DNA from: Desulfuromonadales bacterium
GTDB lineage: Bacteria > Desulfobacterota > Desulfuromonadia > Geobacterales > Pseudopelobacteraceae
Direction of reading: 5' to 3'
Assembly (NCBI GenBank): GCA_013349405.1
Contig: DUZS01000010.1
Location: forward strand, 1 to 64,000
DNA: 64,000 nucleotides
The translations under genes were made by a program, and so were the position numbers. This document shows, piece after piece, positions 33,613 through 42,935 of this stretch (positions are counted from its first letter, which is position 1; the number at the start of each line of letters is the position of its first letter). Under the pieces are notes generated by a model. It searched no databases and was not told the origin of the DNA. It saw only the letters and a list, made by a program, of their open reading frames with translations.

Positions 33613-35102
33613 ATAGTTACCTCACTTACGTATGGTGATCCGGGGTGGCCGGATGGCAGTTCGATGGTAAAAGTTGTGCCGGTTGCTTCACTGCTGCGTA
33701 CCTGGATATCGCCATTATGCAGCTTCACAAGCTTACTGCAGATGGGCAGTCCCAAACCGGTTCCTTGTGCTTTTGTTGTGTAAAATGGCGTAAATATTTT
33801 TTCCAGAATCAAGGGTGGAATACCTTCCCCGGTATCTGAAATATCAACTCGCACATACTGAATGCCGTGCCGGAGCACTAATGATGAGACAATGCCAAGA
33901 ACTCCGCCGGTCGTCATCGCCTGATACGCATTCAAAAAAATATTCAAAAACACCTGCTGCATCTGTTTCCCGTCGGCATACACCGGAGGCAGATCAGGCT
34001 GCAGTTGGATTTTCCTTTCAACGTTGGCACCACTGCGATGCTGTGAAGCAAATTTAAGGGTTGTCGTCAAAATAGAGTTGATATCCACCCAGGTTCGCTC
34101 AGGAAACGACGGTTTCCCAAAAAAGAGTAGATCATTCACCGTCTTGTCAAGCCTTTTAACCTGATCAACAACCTCCCCCAGAATGGCACCGCGTGGATCT
34201 TCGGCAGACATATCATCTTTTATAATGGTAACGGCAGCCGATATGCCGGCAAGTGGATTTTTTATTTCATGGGCAATGCCGGCGGCCATTTCACCTATCG
34301 ATGCCAAACGATCAGCTCGCTCCAACTGCTCAAAATGCAGCTGCTCAAGCTCTTTTCGCGTGAGGTCAAGACGATCAACCATTGAGTTGAAACTCTCAAT
34401 AACGTGGCCGATTTCATCTTTTCCTTCATAGGTTATACGAACGGCAAAATCTCCTTTTTCCACTTTCAGCATTGTGCCAATCAGATTGTCAAGCGGGTTT
34501 TTAACAAAGCGCAGAAGCATAAAGGATATGGCGATTGCTAAGAACAGAGTGATTGCGATTGACGAAATGACGAATATCCGCGAAGCATCAAGCATCTGCG
34601 CTTTAGTACTTTTCAAAGAATAATTAATATTGAGAACACCGATCACCCGTGCCTTACTGCCATGACAGGCATGGCAGGCGGCCTCATTATAAATCGGCTT
34701 AACCATCGCCAGAACTTCACCATGAGGTGGCACAGTAAACATGCTATAGTTCTTCGGGCTCTGGTAAATTTTATAATTATCGGCGCTAACAGTTCTGCCT
34801 ACTTCACCCGGAATCGAGGACCGAAGTATAATCCCGTGCGGATGGAAAATCCTGACACCTACCAGCTGATTATGCTGACCGACCATCGACAGAATTGCTC
34901 CGACATCCTGAACATTGCCAAGATGCATGGTGGTATAAATGCTGCTTTCCACCGTATGCAAAAGCAACTCGGTATTTTCGCGTGCCGTATTAATCAACAT
35001 ATCCTGCTGATAACGGATATTAAATATCGTATAAATAAAAATACCTGCTACCAGCAGGGAAATTGTCGTAGCGATTACTCGCGTGATGAGACTACGGAAC
35101 AT
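33609..35102 (-). CDS. haem-binding sensor histidine kinase
   Basis: A 497-residue membrane kinase. One helix lies at about residues 8-27; the periplasmic sensor of about 145 residues carries one CXXCH c-type haem site (ACHACHGSK, cysteines near 143 and 146); a second helix is near 170-190, then HAMP, HisKA ('AAGIAHEIKNPLAGIS') and an ATPase domain with 'GEGIPPLILEKIFTPFYTTKAQ' and GTGLGL. The start at 35102 is preferred over a GTG at 35111 because GAAGG lies 9 bases ahead. Known: such 'Tll0287/DUF3365-like' haem domains act as redox or gas sensors. Inferred: it senses redox state or NO/CO/O2 at the periplasm. Confidence 0.87.
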   Translation of the reverse strand: MFRSLITRVIATTISLLVAGIFIYTIFNIRYQQDMLINTARENTELLLHTVESSIYTTMHLGNVQDVGAILSMVGQHNQLVGVRIFHPHGIILRSSIPGEVGRTVSADNYKIYQSPKNYSMFTVPPHGEVLAMVKPIYNEAACHACHGSKARVIGVLNINYSLKSTKAQMLDASRIFVISSIAITLFLAIAISFMLLRFVKNPLDNLIGTMLKVEKGDFAVRITYEGKDEIGHVIESFNSMVDRLDLTRKELEQLHFEQLERADRLASIGEMAAGIAHEIKNPLAGISAAVTIIKDDMSAEDPRGAILGEVVDQVKRLDKTVNDLLFFGKPSFPERTWVDINSILTTTLKFASQHRSGANVERKIQLQPDLPPVYADGKQMQQVFLNIFLNAYQAMTTGGVLGIVSSLVLRHGIQYVRVDISDTGEGIPPLILEKIFTPFYTTKAQGTGLGLPICSKLVKLHNGDIQVRSSEATGTTFTIELPSGHPGSPYVSEVTI

Positions 35103-35143
35103 ACGAGGCACCCTTCGCAGCTGCCGGACAATGGAGAAAATAG

Positions 35144-35575
35144 CTACTTTTCACGATCATCTTTCGCTGACTTCGGCGGTAATTCAAACAGGAGTGAAAC
35201 AGCTCCTTTAAACGCAGTATCATGTGTAGATGTCGCTGAAAAAAGCTCCGCTACCGGATCTTTTTCCGGAGCTAATAGAGGAATTTCATAATTTTTAATC
35301 AATTGGGCATTCAGTGAAAAGGCTCTTGCATCAAATTCACCCGCCTTCAGACGGCGCATCATCTCTTTATGCTGCTCTTTCATTAATTCTTCAACAACTA
35401 TTTCCAACTTATCCATCTTCAAAATATCGGCATAGCTGGTTTTTTTTGAGCTGATAATCACACCGCCCCGATAGAGAAGCGTAATGATATGCGGATTTGT
35501 GACACCACTGTCTTCCGTTTGAACGTGGAAAATTTCACCTTTGTACATTAAATTGTGGTTATAGCCAAGAACCAT
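35144..35575 (-). CDS. conserved hypothetical protein
   Basis: A 143-residue cytoplasmic protein. The N-terminal half (about 1-60), 'YNHNLMYKGEIFHVQTEDSGV', 'ITLLYRGGVIISSKKTSYADI', is beta-rich and typical of a small family in Geobacter-like bacteria in which the motif 'G..FHVQTEDSG...P.I.T.L...G.I..S....Y' is constant; the second half is a charged helix with an acidic tail. It lies 41 bases upstream of the haem kinase and 9 bases downstream of the GerMN gene, so is probably co-transcribed with both. The function is not known. Confidence 0.65.
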   Translation of the reverse strand: MVLGYNHNLMYKGEIFHVQTEDSGVTNPHIITLLYRGGVIISSKKTSYADILKMDKLEIVVEELMKEQHKEMMRRLKAGEFDARAFSLNAQLIKNYEIPLLAPEKDPVAELFSATSTHDTAFKGAVSLLFELPPKSAKDDREK

Positions 35576-35584
35576 TGAAATACC

Positions 35585-36166
35585 TTATTTTCCAGATACT
35601 ACCGGCGAAGGGAGCTCAAGTGAGTAATCAGGGATCAAGGGGGCTGATATATCGAGATGGCGCAACATGCCGGCATAATTGCCATCAACTTCTATCTTGA
35701 CTTTTTGAATCTGCGGAAAATTGACTGCAGCAGTATTTACAACTGAATAGACTGCAAGCATTTCAGCGGAACTACCAGACGGCATGGCATCGGAAAACAG
35801 GTTATTAAATCCGATCGTCGCTTCACCGCCTTCAATTCGCACCGAAGAAACTATTACTCCTTCCGGAACAGTTTCCTCAAGCTCACCAATCGGACCATTC
35901 AGTAACTCGTCAAGGACATTCTTCAGGCAGGCAGTATCGTTGTCACATGGCTCAAGCTCCCGTGTTTCACGGGCCAGGTGGGTGCCATCTGCCGTGAAAA
36001 ACAGGGTGACCGAGCGACTGTTTTCTCTGTTCGTCTGCGGCGGAGTAACCGGAACTTCTTGACTTGATCTATATTTCTGCCAAATCATGATGCTGAAGAA
36101 CAGGACAAAAACAATAAATGGTATCAGAAGATTAATGGTGACCTTTTTTCGACGGTGTAGCGGCAT
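35585..36166 (-). CDS. membrane-anchored GerMN-domain protein
   Basis: A 193-residue protein with an N-terminal anchor (about 10-28, 'INLLIPFIVFVLFFSIMIW') and a periplasmic GerMN domain (about 50-160: 'VTLFFTADGTHLARETRELE', LNELLNGP-like 'VLDELLNGPIGE', 'VRIEGGEATIGF', 'INT-like VVNTAAVNFPQIQKVKIEVDG'). GerMN domains occur in spore germination proteins of Firmicutes and in cell-envelope lipoproteins elsewhere. The position right after murI, sharing one base (TGATG), suggests a peptidoglycan-related role. The precise function is unknown. Confidence 0.8.
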   Translation of the reverse strand: MPLHRRKKVTINLLIPFIVFVLFFSIMIWQKYRSSQEVPVTPPQTNRENSRSVTLFFTADGTHLARETRELEPCDNDTACLKNVLDELLNGPIGELEETVPEGVIVSSVRIEGGEATIGFNNLFSDAMPSGSSAEMLAVYSVVNTAAVNFPQIQKVKIEVDGNYAGMLRHLDISAPLIPDYSLELPSPVVSGK

Positions 36167-36984
36167 CAGACCATCCCCGCTTCTTCATCAAGACTTACCT
36201 GAAAAACATCGCCAAGCTTTCCCCCGAGAAAACGATTGCCAATCCTGACAAAGCCGGCCGGAATATCAGTAACGAAGTAGCTATGATTACCTTTCTCTGC
36301 CGATGGGCGGAGTAACCCTTTATTAGAAAGGATTGCAGACACTGTCCGGGCTGTTTCCTCAGCCGAGTCAACCAGCATGACATCAGACCCCACAACATCA
36401 GCTATCAGAGGCTTCAGGAGCGGATAGTGCGTACAACCGAGCACTAACGTATCAATGTGAGATTCTTTCAGCTCCTGGAGATACGTCTGCGCCGTCAGCC
36501 TCGCAACCTGATTATCGGTCCACCCCTCTTCAGCTAATGGCACAAACAGGGGGCAGGCGCGGGTAAGTACCTCAGCCGCCGGTTTCAGGCGCTTGATCGC
36601 CCGGGTATATGCGCTGCTGCGAATTGTAGCGGCAGTCCCGATAACACCGATTTTCCCGGAGCAGGTTACCTGGGTCGCCCGACGGGCACCCGGCTCAATG
36701 ACCCCAACCACCGGGATCGTCAACAATCGCTTGAGCGCAGGCAATGCAACGGCAGAGGCGGTATTGCAGGCCACAACGAGCAGCTTTATATCTCGCTTCA
36801 TCAGAAAAGAGGCAATTTCGCAGGCGTATCGTGTTACTGTTTCAGGAGACTTGGTGCCATACGGAACACGAGCGGTATCACCAAAATAAAGCGTATCCTC
36901 TTGGGGAATAGAGTGCATAATCTCCCGCAGCACCGTTAATCCGCCTACTCCGGAGTCAAAAATACCGATTGATTTCCACGTCAC
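36166..36984 (-). CDS. murI: glutamate racemase
   Basis: A 272-residue enzyme that makes D-glutamate from L-glutamate for peptidoglycan. The family motifs are complete: 'IGIFDSGVGGLTVLREI', 'YFGDTARVPYGTKS', the first catalytic cysteine in VACNTASA and the second in 'VLGCTHYPLLKP'. It is the first gene of a five-gene minus-strand unit (murI, GerMN, hypothetical, haem kinase, regulator). The reading direction is away from glgC, so the 249 bases between them hold both promoters. Confidence 0.95.
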   Translation of the reverse strand: MTWKSIGIFDSGVGGLTVLREIMHSIPQEDTLYFGDTARVPYGTKSPETVTRYACEIASFLMKRDIKLLVVACNTASAVALPALKRLLTIPVVGVIEPGARRATQVTCSGKIGVIGTAATIRSSAYTRAIKRLKPAAEVLTRACPLFVPLAEEGWTDNQVARLTAQTYLQELKESHIDTLVLGCTHYPLLKPLIADVVGSDVMLVDSAEETARTVSAILSNKGLLRPSAEKGNHSYFVTDIPAGFVRIGNRFLGGKLGDVFQVSLDEEAGMV

Positions 36985-37055
36985 AGCGACAACACCTCTC
37001 AGTCAAAATGCCTTATAAACGTTGCATATTAATCTTTATTGTATCATTCAGGCAA

Positions 37056-37084
37056 GCCATTTATTGTTGCCATTTATTGTTGCC
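37056..37084. repeat. 13-bp tandem duplication upstream of glgC
   Basis: GCCATTTATTGTT occurs twice in direct succession (37056-37068 and 37069-37081) and is followed by another GCC. It sits between the murI and glgC starts, before the presumed glgC promoter. It may be a chance slippage product. Confidence 0.7.
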
Positions 37085-37147
37085 GTCGCAGGTGCCATGT
37101 CTATCCGGGTGTCGGGGTTGTGCTGCAACCGTAAAATTTGTTGGTTT

Positions 37148-37176
37148 TTGACATATGGTTGTTTTTTATATATTCA
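37148..37176 (+). promoter_or_regulatory. candidate sigma-70 promoter of glgC
   Basis: TTGACA at 37148-37153 is followed by possible -10 hexamers TATATT (37169-37174, 15-base spacer) or TATTCA (37171-37176, 17-base spacer). The predicted transcript begins near 37183, 50 bases before the glgC start, which has GAGGAGG (ribosome site) shortly before it. Confidence 0.5.
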
Positions 37177-37233
37177 ATTACAGAGTAATGCGTTAGAGTT
37201 ACACCGTTTTAGTTTATTACTGAGGAGGTAGCT

Positions 37234-38475
37234 ATGTTTTCCGTAGACAATATCGGTAGAAACACAATTGCCATGGTTCTGGCAGGTGGCAAAGGGGAGC
37301 GTCTCAGTCCGCTGACATTACGTCGTGCCAAACCGGGAGTTTCTTTTGGTGGAAAATACAGAATAATCGATTTTGTATTAAGCAACCTGTTCAACTCCGG
37401 CATCAAAAAAGTTTATATTCTGACTCAGTACCGCGCATATTCTCTGAACAAACATATACGCGAATCGTGGGGTAAATGGACCGGGCTGGGAGAATTCTAT
37501 GTGGCAATATCTCCCGAAACGAGCAGTGAAAGTGAAGAGTGGTTCAAAGGTACTGCTGACGCAATCCTTCAGTATCTGCGCTTTGTTGAATCTTCGGATG
37601 CCGATTACGTCGCAATTTTCGGCGGGGACCATATTTACAAAATGGACATCACTCAAATGATTGCCGCACATCGCAAGAATCGTGCGGATATAACCATTGC
37701 CGCTCTGGAGGTGCCCGCAGAAGAAGCGACCAGATTTGGCGTTTTTTCAGTTGATGATGACGCCCGGGTAATTGCGTTTACTGAAAAACCGGACGTACCG
37801 GAACCGATCCCCGGACGCGAGACCTGTTTTGCCTCAATGGGTAATTATATTTTTTCAACAAAAAAGTTGATTGACGTTCTGCTGGAGGGGAAAAAACATC
37901 ATGAAGATCTCGATTTCGGCAAGCATGTCATCCCGATGATGCTGGAGAGTGGCGACCGGGTATTCGCCTACAACTTCAATGACAACCATATCGATGGCAT
38001 GAAAGCCGAGGAACGCGGTTACTGGAAGGATGTCGGCACGCTTGACTCCTACTATGAAGCAAACATGGACCTCATTCACGTTTCACCGCAGCTTAATTTA
38101 TACAACTACAAGTGGCCAATCCTGACTAATCAGGGTAACCTGCCGCCCGCGAAAACCGTATTTGACGACAGCGACCGTCGTGGCGTGAATATTGATTCAT
38201 ACGTCTGTGCCGGCTGCATCACCAGCGGCAGCACCGTCAGGCGCTCCATCCTCGGTCCGCTCTGCAAGGTCAACAGCTACAGCCTTGTTGAAGATTCGAT
38301 TCTGTTTGAAAACGTCACCGTCGGGCGGCATGTCAAGATCAAAAAAGCCATTATCGACAAGGGGGTGGTAGTCAGTGACGGCTCAACAATCGGCTATGAC
38401 ACCAAAGCTGATCTGGCAAACGGATATACTATCACCGAGTCGGGCATAGTTGTTGTGCCGCGTAAAGATAAATAA
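37234..38475 (+). CDS. glgC: glucose-1-phosphate adenylyltransferase
   Basis: A 413-residue enzyme that makes ADP-glucose for glycogen. N-terminal nucleotidyltransferase motif 'AMVLAGGKGERLSPLTLRRA', then 'KPGVSFGGKYRIIDFVLSN' (allosteric and substrate site), 'FKGTADAILQ' and 'IFGGDHIYKMD' with the metal aspartate; 'EERGYWKDVGTLDSYYEAN' and the C-terminal left-handed beta helix complete the GlgC layout. GAGGAGG precedes the ATG. It is a stand-alone gene between divergent and convergent neighbours; the shared terminator with cobD follows. Confidence 0.95.
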   Translation: MFSVDNIGRNTIAMVLAGGKGERLSPLTLRRAKPGVSFGGKYRIIDFVLSNLFNSGIKKVYILTQYRAYSLNKHIRESWGKWTGLGEFYVAISPETSSESEEWFKGTADAILQYLRFVESSDADYVAIFGGDHIYKMDITQMIAAHRKNRADITIAALEVPAEEATRFGVFSVDDDARVIAFTEKPDVPEPIPGRETCFASMGNYIFSTKKLIDVLLEGKKHHEDLDFGKHVIPMMLESGDRVFAYNFNDNHIDGMKAEERGYWKDVGTLDSYYEANMDLIHVSPQLNLYNYKWPILTNQGNLPPAKTVFDDSDRRGVNIDSYVCAGCITSGSTVRRSILGPLCKVNSYSLVEDSILFENVTVGRHVKIKKAIIDKGVVVSDGSTIGYDTKADLANGYTITESGIVVVPRKDK

Positions 38476-38479
38476 TCCC

Positions 38480-38510
38480 ATAGGGGGCACGGTTCACCGT
38501 GCCCCTATTT
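38480..38510. terminator. bidirectional terminator between glgC and cobD
   Basis: ATAGGGGGCACGG at 38480-38492 pairs with CCGTGCCCCTAT at 38497-38508 with one bulged G and a TTCA loop; it ends TTT. The stem overlaps the stop codon of cobD (38505-38507) and lies 5 bases past the glgC stop, so it can end both convergent transcripts. Confidence 0.75.
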
Positions 38511-39581
38511 CAATATCCTGCCCAGATTTTCTATCAGCAGCGTATTCTCTTCATTAGTTCTAACTGCGATCCGGATAAATTTATCTGTCAGACCGGTAAA
38601 ACTGGCACAATCACGGATAAGAATCCGCTGAGACAGCAATTTCTCTTTTATTTCTCCGGCGGTCTGGTTATTCGTAATTTCGAATAACAGATAATTTACT
38701 TGTGAAGGGTACATCTTCAGCTGCGGGAACCGGCCAAGGAGTTCATAGAGCCTGGTGCGCTCCTGTCGAATGTACTCAAGACTGTTACTGTTATGCAGCG
38801 AGTCCTGCAGAGCGGCCACTCCGGCAGACAATGCCGGAGTGTTGATTTTCCATGGTCCACCCATCGCGTTCAGGCGGTCAGCAAGTTGTCCATTACAGAT
38901 GGCATATCCGAGTCGCAGGCCGGGAATTGCGAAATACTTTGTCATCGAACGAAGTATAATTGCCTTGTCACATCCAGCGATCATCCGCTTGGCTGAACCT
39001 TCCTCACAAAAATCCATGAACGCTTCATCAAGAACCAGGAAAACGCCTGCAGATTGGCAGAGACGAAACATCGCTCCAATCAGAGTCTCCGGATACAGTA
39101 TCCCGGTAGGATTCCCGGGGTTGCAGAAAAAAAGTGCATCAACACCTCCCGCAAGTGCCTGCTCTAACAAACTAATATCAATAAAAAAATTGTTTTCAGG
39201 GGTCAGGACAAAATGAACTGCTTCCCAACCATGCTGATTAAGCGCCCGAAGGTATTCGCTGAACGAAGGGGAAATAATCAGCGCTTTTTTCCCGGGCAGT
39301 ATGGCAGGCAGATTATAGATCAGCTCAGTCGAACCGTTGGCAATCGTAAAATTATGTACAGGGAGCCCGTGATAGACTGCCAGTGCCTCTTTAAGCCCGG
39401 CATGACCAGCGTCAGGATAATGAACCAGAGTGTCGAGCGAATGTATCAGGGCAGTACGAACCAGAGGCGACATACCAAGTGGATTTATGCTGGCGGAAAA
39501 ATCAATTAACTCTGCCGGGGGCACACCAAGTGCTCTGGCTACAGTGAAAATAGTACCGCCATGATCATACGAACTGGACAC
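38505..39581 (-). CDS. cobD: threonine-phosphate decarboxylase (cobalamin)
   Basis: A 358-residue PLP enzyme of the histidinol-phosphate aminotransferase fold. 'LIDFSASINPLGMSP' and 'HYPDAGHAGLKEALA' are characteristic of CobD/CobC; the PLP lysine is in 'RSMTKYFAIPGLRLGYAI'. It decarboxylates L-threonine-O-3-phosphate to (R)-1-amino-2-propanol phosphate, the linker CbiB joins to adenosylcobyric acid. The start is GTG at 39581, AGAGGA lying about 5 bases ahead. It is the last gene of the operon cobJQ-cbiB-cobD, 9 bases after cbiB. Confidence 0.9.
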   Translation of the reverse strand: MSSSYDHGGTIFTVARALGVPPAELIDFSASINPLGMSPLVRTALIHSLDTLVHYPDAGHAGLKEALAVYHGLPVHNFTIANGSTELIYNLPAILPGKKALIISPSFSEYLRALNQHGWEAVHFVLTPENNFFIDISLLEQALAGGVDALFFCNPGNPTGILYPETLIGAMFRLCQSAGVFLVLDEAFMDFCEEGSAKRMIAGCDKAIILRSMTKYFAIPGLRLGYAICNGQLADRLNAMGGPWKINTPALSAGVAALQDSLHNSNSLEYIRQERTRLYELLGRFPQLKMYPSQVNYLLFEITNNQTAGEIKEKLLSQRILIRDCASFTGLTDKFIRIAVRTNEENTLLIENLGRILK

Positions 39582-39590
39582 AGAATCCTC

Positions 39591-40541
39591 TCATCTCAGA
39601 CAGAAAGCTGACAACATACAGGCGGCAGCCATCAGTACAGTTGCTATGTACATAAGTTTGATCATACGGTGATACGCATGTTCATCAAGCGGGTTTTTCT
39701 GTTCGCCGATATACTCTTTCAAGGATGAGACTCCATGGTAGCTGGAGGCCCCTCCCAGCCTGACGCCCAAGGCCCCTGCAGCTGCTGCTTCAGGGTACCC
39801 GCTGTTGGGCGAAGGATGGTTGAGACGGTCGCGGAGCGTTATCCGTGCCGCACCCGATAGCGAACATCCGGCCAGCGGGGCAGCCGCAATCAGCAAAAGC
39901 GCCGAGACGCGGGCAGGAATGAAGTTAAGCAGGTCATCCATCCGCGCCGAAGCCCACCCGAACCGGAGGTAGCGCTCGTTGCGATAGCCGACCATCGAAT
40001 CAAGTGTGCTGACCGCCTTGTAGGCCATAGCGGTTACCGGGCCACCGATGGTCAGCCAGAAGAGCGGCGCGATGATACCATCGGAGGTATTTTCGGCAAC
40101 CGTCTCGATCACCGCTCGCCAGATCTCCGTTTCGTCAAGCTGATCGGTATCTCTGCCAACGATACAGGAAAGATAATGGCGAGCGGCAGGAAGGTCTCCC
40201 GCTTTCAGCGCAGAGGCAACGCAGGCGGATTCTTTGTGCAGGGAGCGGGCTGCGAGACAGGTATAAGAAAGAATAATGGCGGCAATCCAGCCTGCCAACG
40301 GCATCAGCAGAGTGAAGATTGTCAGAAGAACCCAGGATGTGCCAGCAGCAGCGATAACGACGACCAGCAGCAACACCACACCTGCCAGCCGTTCATTGAG
40401 CCAGTTCTGCCGCAAGCTCCGGTCCAGTATGCCGATCAGGTGACCGATAGCCACCACCGGATGCGGCAGCCCGTGCGGGTCTCCGATAATCAGGTCGAGC
40501 AGCAGTGCCGGCAGGATTGTCAGCCAATCAGCTGTTATCAC
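39591..40541 (-). CDS. cbiB: adenosylcobinamide-phosphate synthase
   Basis: A 316-residue membrane protein with five or six helices. Motifs: 'LLLDLIIGDPHGLPHPVVAIG' at the N-terminus (family signature), 'SDGIIAPLFWLTIGGPVTAMAYKAVSTLDSMVGY' and 'NHPSPNSGYPEAAAAGALGVRLGG' near the end. It attaches aminopropanol phosphate to cobyric acid. The start is uncertain: GTG at 40541 (overlapping the cobQ stop by 14 bases) gives the usual family length, while an upstream frame continues to 40781 with residues that do not match the family. Confidence 0.87.
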   Translation of the reverse strand: MITADWLTILPALLLDLIIGDPHGLPHPVVAIGHLIGILDRSLRQNWLNERLAGVVLLLVVVIAAAGTSWVLLTIFTLLMPLAGWIAAIILSYTCLAARSLHKESACVASALKAGDLPAARHYLSCIVGRDTDQLDETEIWRAVIETVAENTSDGIIAPLFWLTIGGPVTAMAYKAVSTLDSMVGYRNERYLRFGWASARMDDLLNFIPARVSALLLIAAAPLAGCSLSGAARITLRDRLNHPSPNSGYPEAAAAGALGVRLGGASSYHGVSSLKEYIGEQKNPLDEHAYHRMIKLMYIATVLMAAACMLSAFCLR

Positions 40542-42864
40542 AGCCCAGCCCACAAATTGCCAGGAGACGTGGCAGGTCGAGATGTTTTTCAAACTGTTCC
40601 GCCAACTGGTCAAACGGGTCATAGCGCAGCTGTTTCGCTTCGCCTCGCCGCAATGGCAGCCCTTTTTCACGACGTATGCCGTCCAGATACGTTTCCAAAA
40701 ACAGGCCATTTTCGAAGAGGCCATGCAGATATGTACCAAAAATTCTGCCATCGCTGGATACGGCACCGTCTTCAACGGCAACCGATGAAGTGCCGCGCAG
40801 AAAAATACGTGAGAAGGGACGGATACCGGCGCCGAGTGTTGTCAGCCCCATATGGATTTCATACCCGGTAATGGCCCCGTTACAATCAGGGGCAACGAGC
40901 AGGCCGGCCTCGTCAAGATGTGCCTGCGCCTGATGAGTTTCTTTTTCAAGCATGAGGAGCGTTGTCGAAGGGAGCAGACCCAGTCCACTTGCCTCTGGCA
41001 CAGACGATTCAACTCCATCTGGATCAAGGATCGTTGTGCCAAGCATTTGCAGACCGCCGCAAATGCCAATTATATGTCCTCTAAAGTCACGGATTGTATC
41101 GTAAAAGCCTTTTTCACGGAGATTATTGAGATCCGCTATGGTTGATTTACTTCCCGGAATGATGAGGATATCAAGGCCTTCCAACTGATCCGGCTCCTCA
41201 ACATACCTGAGGAGAACATCCGGTTCACGCTGCAGCGGGTCAAAATCAGTAAAGTTGGAAATCCGCGGCAGTCTGATAACGCCGATATGTATTTTTTCCC
41301 GTCCGGCCGCACCGGCGACAACTGATGAGCGATGCCCGAGTACAACACTGTCCTCCTCCGGCAGGCGTATGTCGGTAAACCAGGGAAGCACACCAAGCAC
41401 CGGAATACCGGTACGCTGCTCTATAAAATCAATTCCAGGCGTAAGAATATCGATGGCACCACGGAATTTGTTTATTACAATACCTTTGACATACGAGCGC
41501 TCCAATGGCTCCAGAAGTTCAATAGTACCGACAATCTGGGCAAAAACGCCACCCCGATCAATATCAGCCACCAGTATCACCGGACAGCGCGCCATTGCCG
41601 CGATTTTCAAGTTGGCAATATCATTTTTCTTCAGGTTAATCTCCGAGATACTCCCTGCTCCCTCAATGACAATAAAGTGATATGCCTGACGAAGGCGCTC
41701 GAAGCTTTCCCGAACTTTTATGTAAGCGACCGGTTTGTAGGCGTCATATTCATGCACGGACATATTACCGACCGCCCTCCCCTGTACGATAATCTGGCAA
41801 CCGGTGTCCGAATTCGGTTTGAGCAGAACCGGGTTCATATCGGTATGAGGATTGATGTTACATGCCTGCGCCTGAACCGCCTGAGCACGGCCGATTTCGC
41901 CCCCTTCCGGGGTGACGAAGGAGTTAAGAGACATATTCTGGGATTTAAATGGGGCCACCGACAAGCCGCGCCTGACCAGACAGCGACAGAAAGCGGATGT
42001 TATAACTGATTTTCCGACGTCAGATGCAGTGCCGCAAAACATGACTGCTCCGGAGAGAAGCGCAGGGCCTTGTTCAGTGACCGGATCCCTCACTATTGCT
42101 CCAGAGCCATATTTTCCCGCATAGCCTCGCGGTGTCACAATACGGCCTTCTGCATCGACAAAACTGCTGGCGTTACCGATTAACACAATACTCGTCATGT
42201 CGATTTCGTGATCAAGCAATTGCCCGAGCGTGGTGATTACAACCGTCTGGTTTTCGCGACAGGCGTTACGCACGATCCCTGCCGGAGTGTCCGCAGGGCG
42301 ACTGGCAAGAAAGATTCTTTGCGCTTCTTCTATCTGAGTTCTCCGGCTTTTACTGCGCGGATTATAGATGGCGACAACAAAATCCGCACGGGCGGCAGCC
42401 TCCAGACGGACTTTGATCAAATCCCATGGAGTCAATAAATCCGATAACGAAATCACTGAAAAATCGTGCATCAGAGGAGCGCCAAGCAGTGCTGCGGCGG
42501 CTTGCACAGCAGAAATTCCGGGTATTATCCGAATATCAATATGAGGCTCGTCCGGCTTTTCTCTACTGTCCGCTTCCACCAGTTCAAGCACCAGACCGGC
42601 CATGCCGTATATCCCGGAATCACCGCCCGACACAAGGGCAACAGACTCTCCGGAACACGCCAGCCGAATCGCTTCACGGCAGCGCTGCACTTCCTGCATC
42701 ATTCCGGTGGAAAGAACCTGTTTCCCCTCCAGAAGCGGACGCACCAGATCAACGTAACTGTCATAGCCGATGATAACGTCGGAATCTGCGATAGCGAGCC
42801 TGGCGGCTTCCGTCAGGTGGGAGATTGCCCCCGGTCCGGTACCGACAATGTATAATGGAGCCAT
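40528..42864 (-). CDS. cobJ-cobQ: fused precorrin-3B C17-methyltransferase and cobyric acid synthase
   Basis: A 778-residue protein made of two cobalamin enzymes in one frame. Residues 1 to about 248 are a CbiH/CobJ methyltransferase (SAM motif 'LYIVGTGPGAISHLTEAA', 'SGGDSGIYGMAGLVLE', 'AIYNPRSKSR'). After a linker of about 20 residues, CobQ/CbiP spans about 272-778: P-loop-like 'FCGTASDVGKSVITSAF', 'APFKSQNMSLNS', 'FIVIEGAGSISEINL' and the glutaminase triad with 'IIGICGGLQMLG' and 'GTYLHGLF'. Neither part lacks a key residue. They act at distant steps: ring contraction, and four amidations near the end. The ATG is the first of the operon. Normally these are two genes. Confidence 0.9.
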   Translation of the reverse strand: MAPLYIVGTGPGAISHLTEAARLAIADSDVIIGYDSYVDLVRPLLEGKQVLSTGMMQEVQRCREAIRLACSGESVALVSGGDSGIYGMAGLVLELVEADSREKPDEPHIDIRIIPGISAVQAAAALLGAPLMHDFSVISLSDLLTPWDLIKVRLEAAARADFVVAIYNPRSKSRRTQIEEAQRIFLASRPADTPAGIVRNACRENQTVVITTLGQLLDHEIDMTSIVLIGNASSFVDAEGRIVTPRGYAGKYGSGAIVRDPVTEQGPALLSGAVMFCGTASDVGKSVITSAFCRCLVRRGLSVAPFKSQNMSLNSFVTPEGGEIGRAQAVQAQACNINPHTDMNPVLLKPNSDTGCQIIVQGRAVGNMSVHEYDAYKPVAYIKVRESFERLRQAYHFIVIEGAGSISEINLKKNDIANLKIAAMARCPVILVADIDRGGVFAQIVGTIELLEPLERSYVKGIVINKFRGAIDILTPGIDFIEQRTGIPVLGVLPWFTDIRLPEEDSVVLGHRSSVVAGAAGREKIHIGVIRLPRISNFTDFDPLQREPDVLLRYVEEPDQLEGLDILIIPGSKSTIADLNNLREKGFYDTIRDFRGHIIGICGGLQMLGTTILDPDGVESSVPEASGLGLLPSTTLLMLEKETHQAQAHLDEAGLLVAPDCNGAITGYEIHMGLTTLGAGIRPFSRIFLRGTSSVAVEDGAVSSDGRIFGTYLHGLFENGLFLETYLDGIRREKGLPLRRGEAKQLRYDPFDQLAEQFEKHLDLPRLLAICGLGCDNS

Positions 42865-42935
42865 GAAATTCCTTATAAGAGCAACAGCGTTTTCGAGCGG
42901 TGAAGGATTCTACACGTCAGCACGTGGAGATGCAA

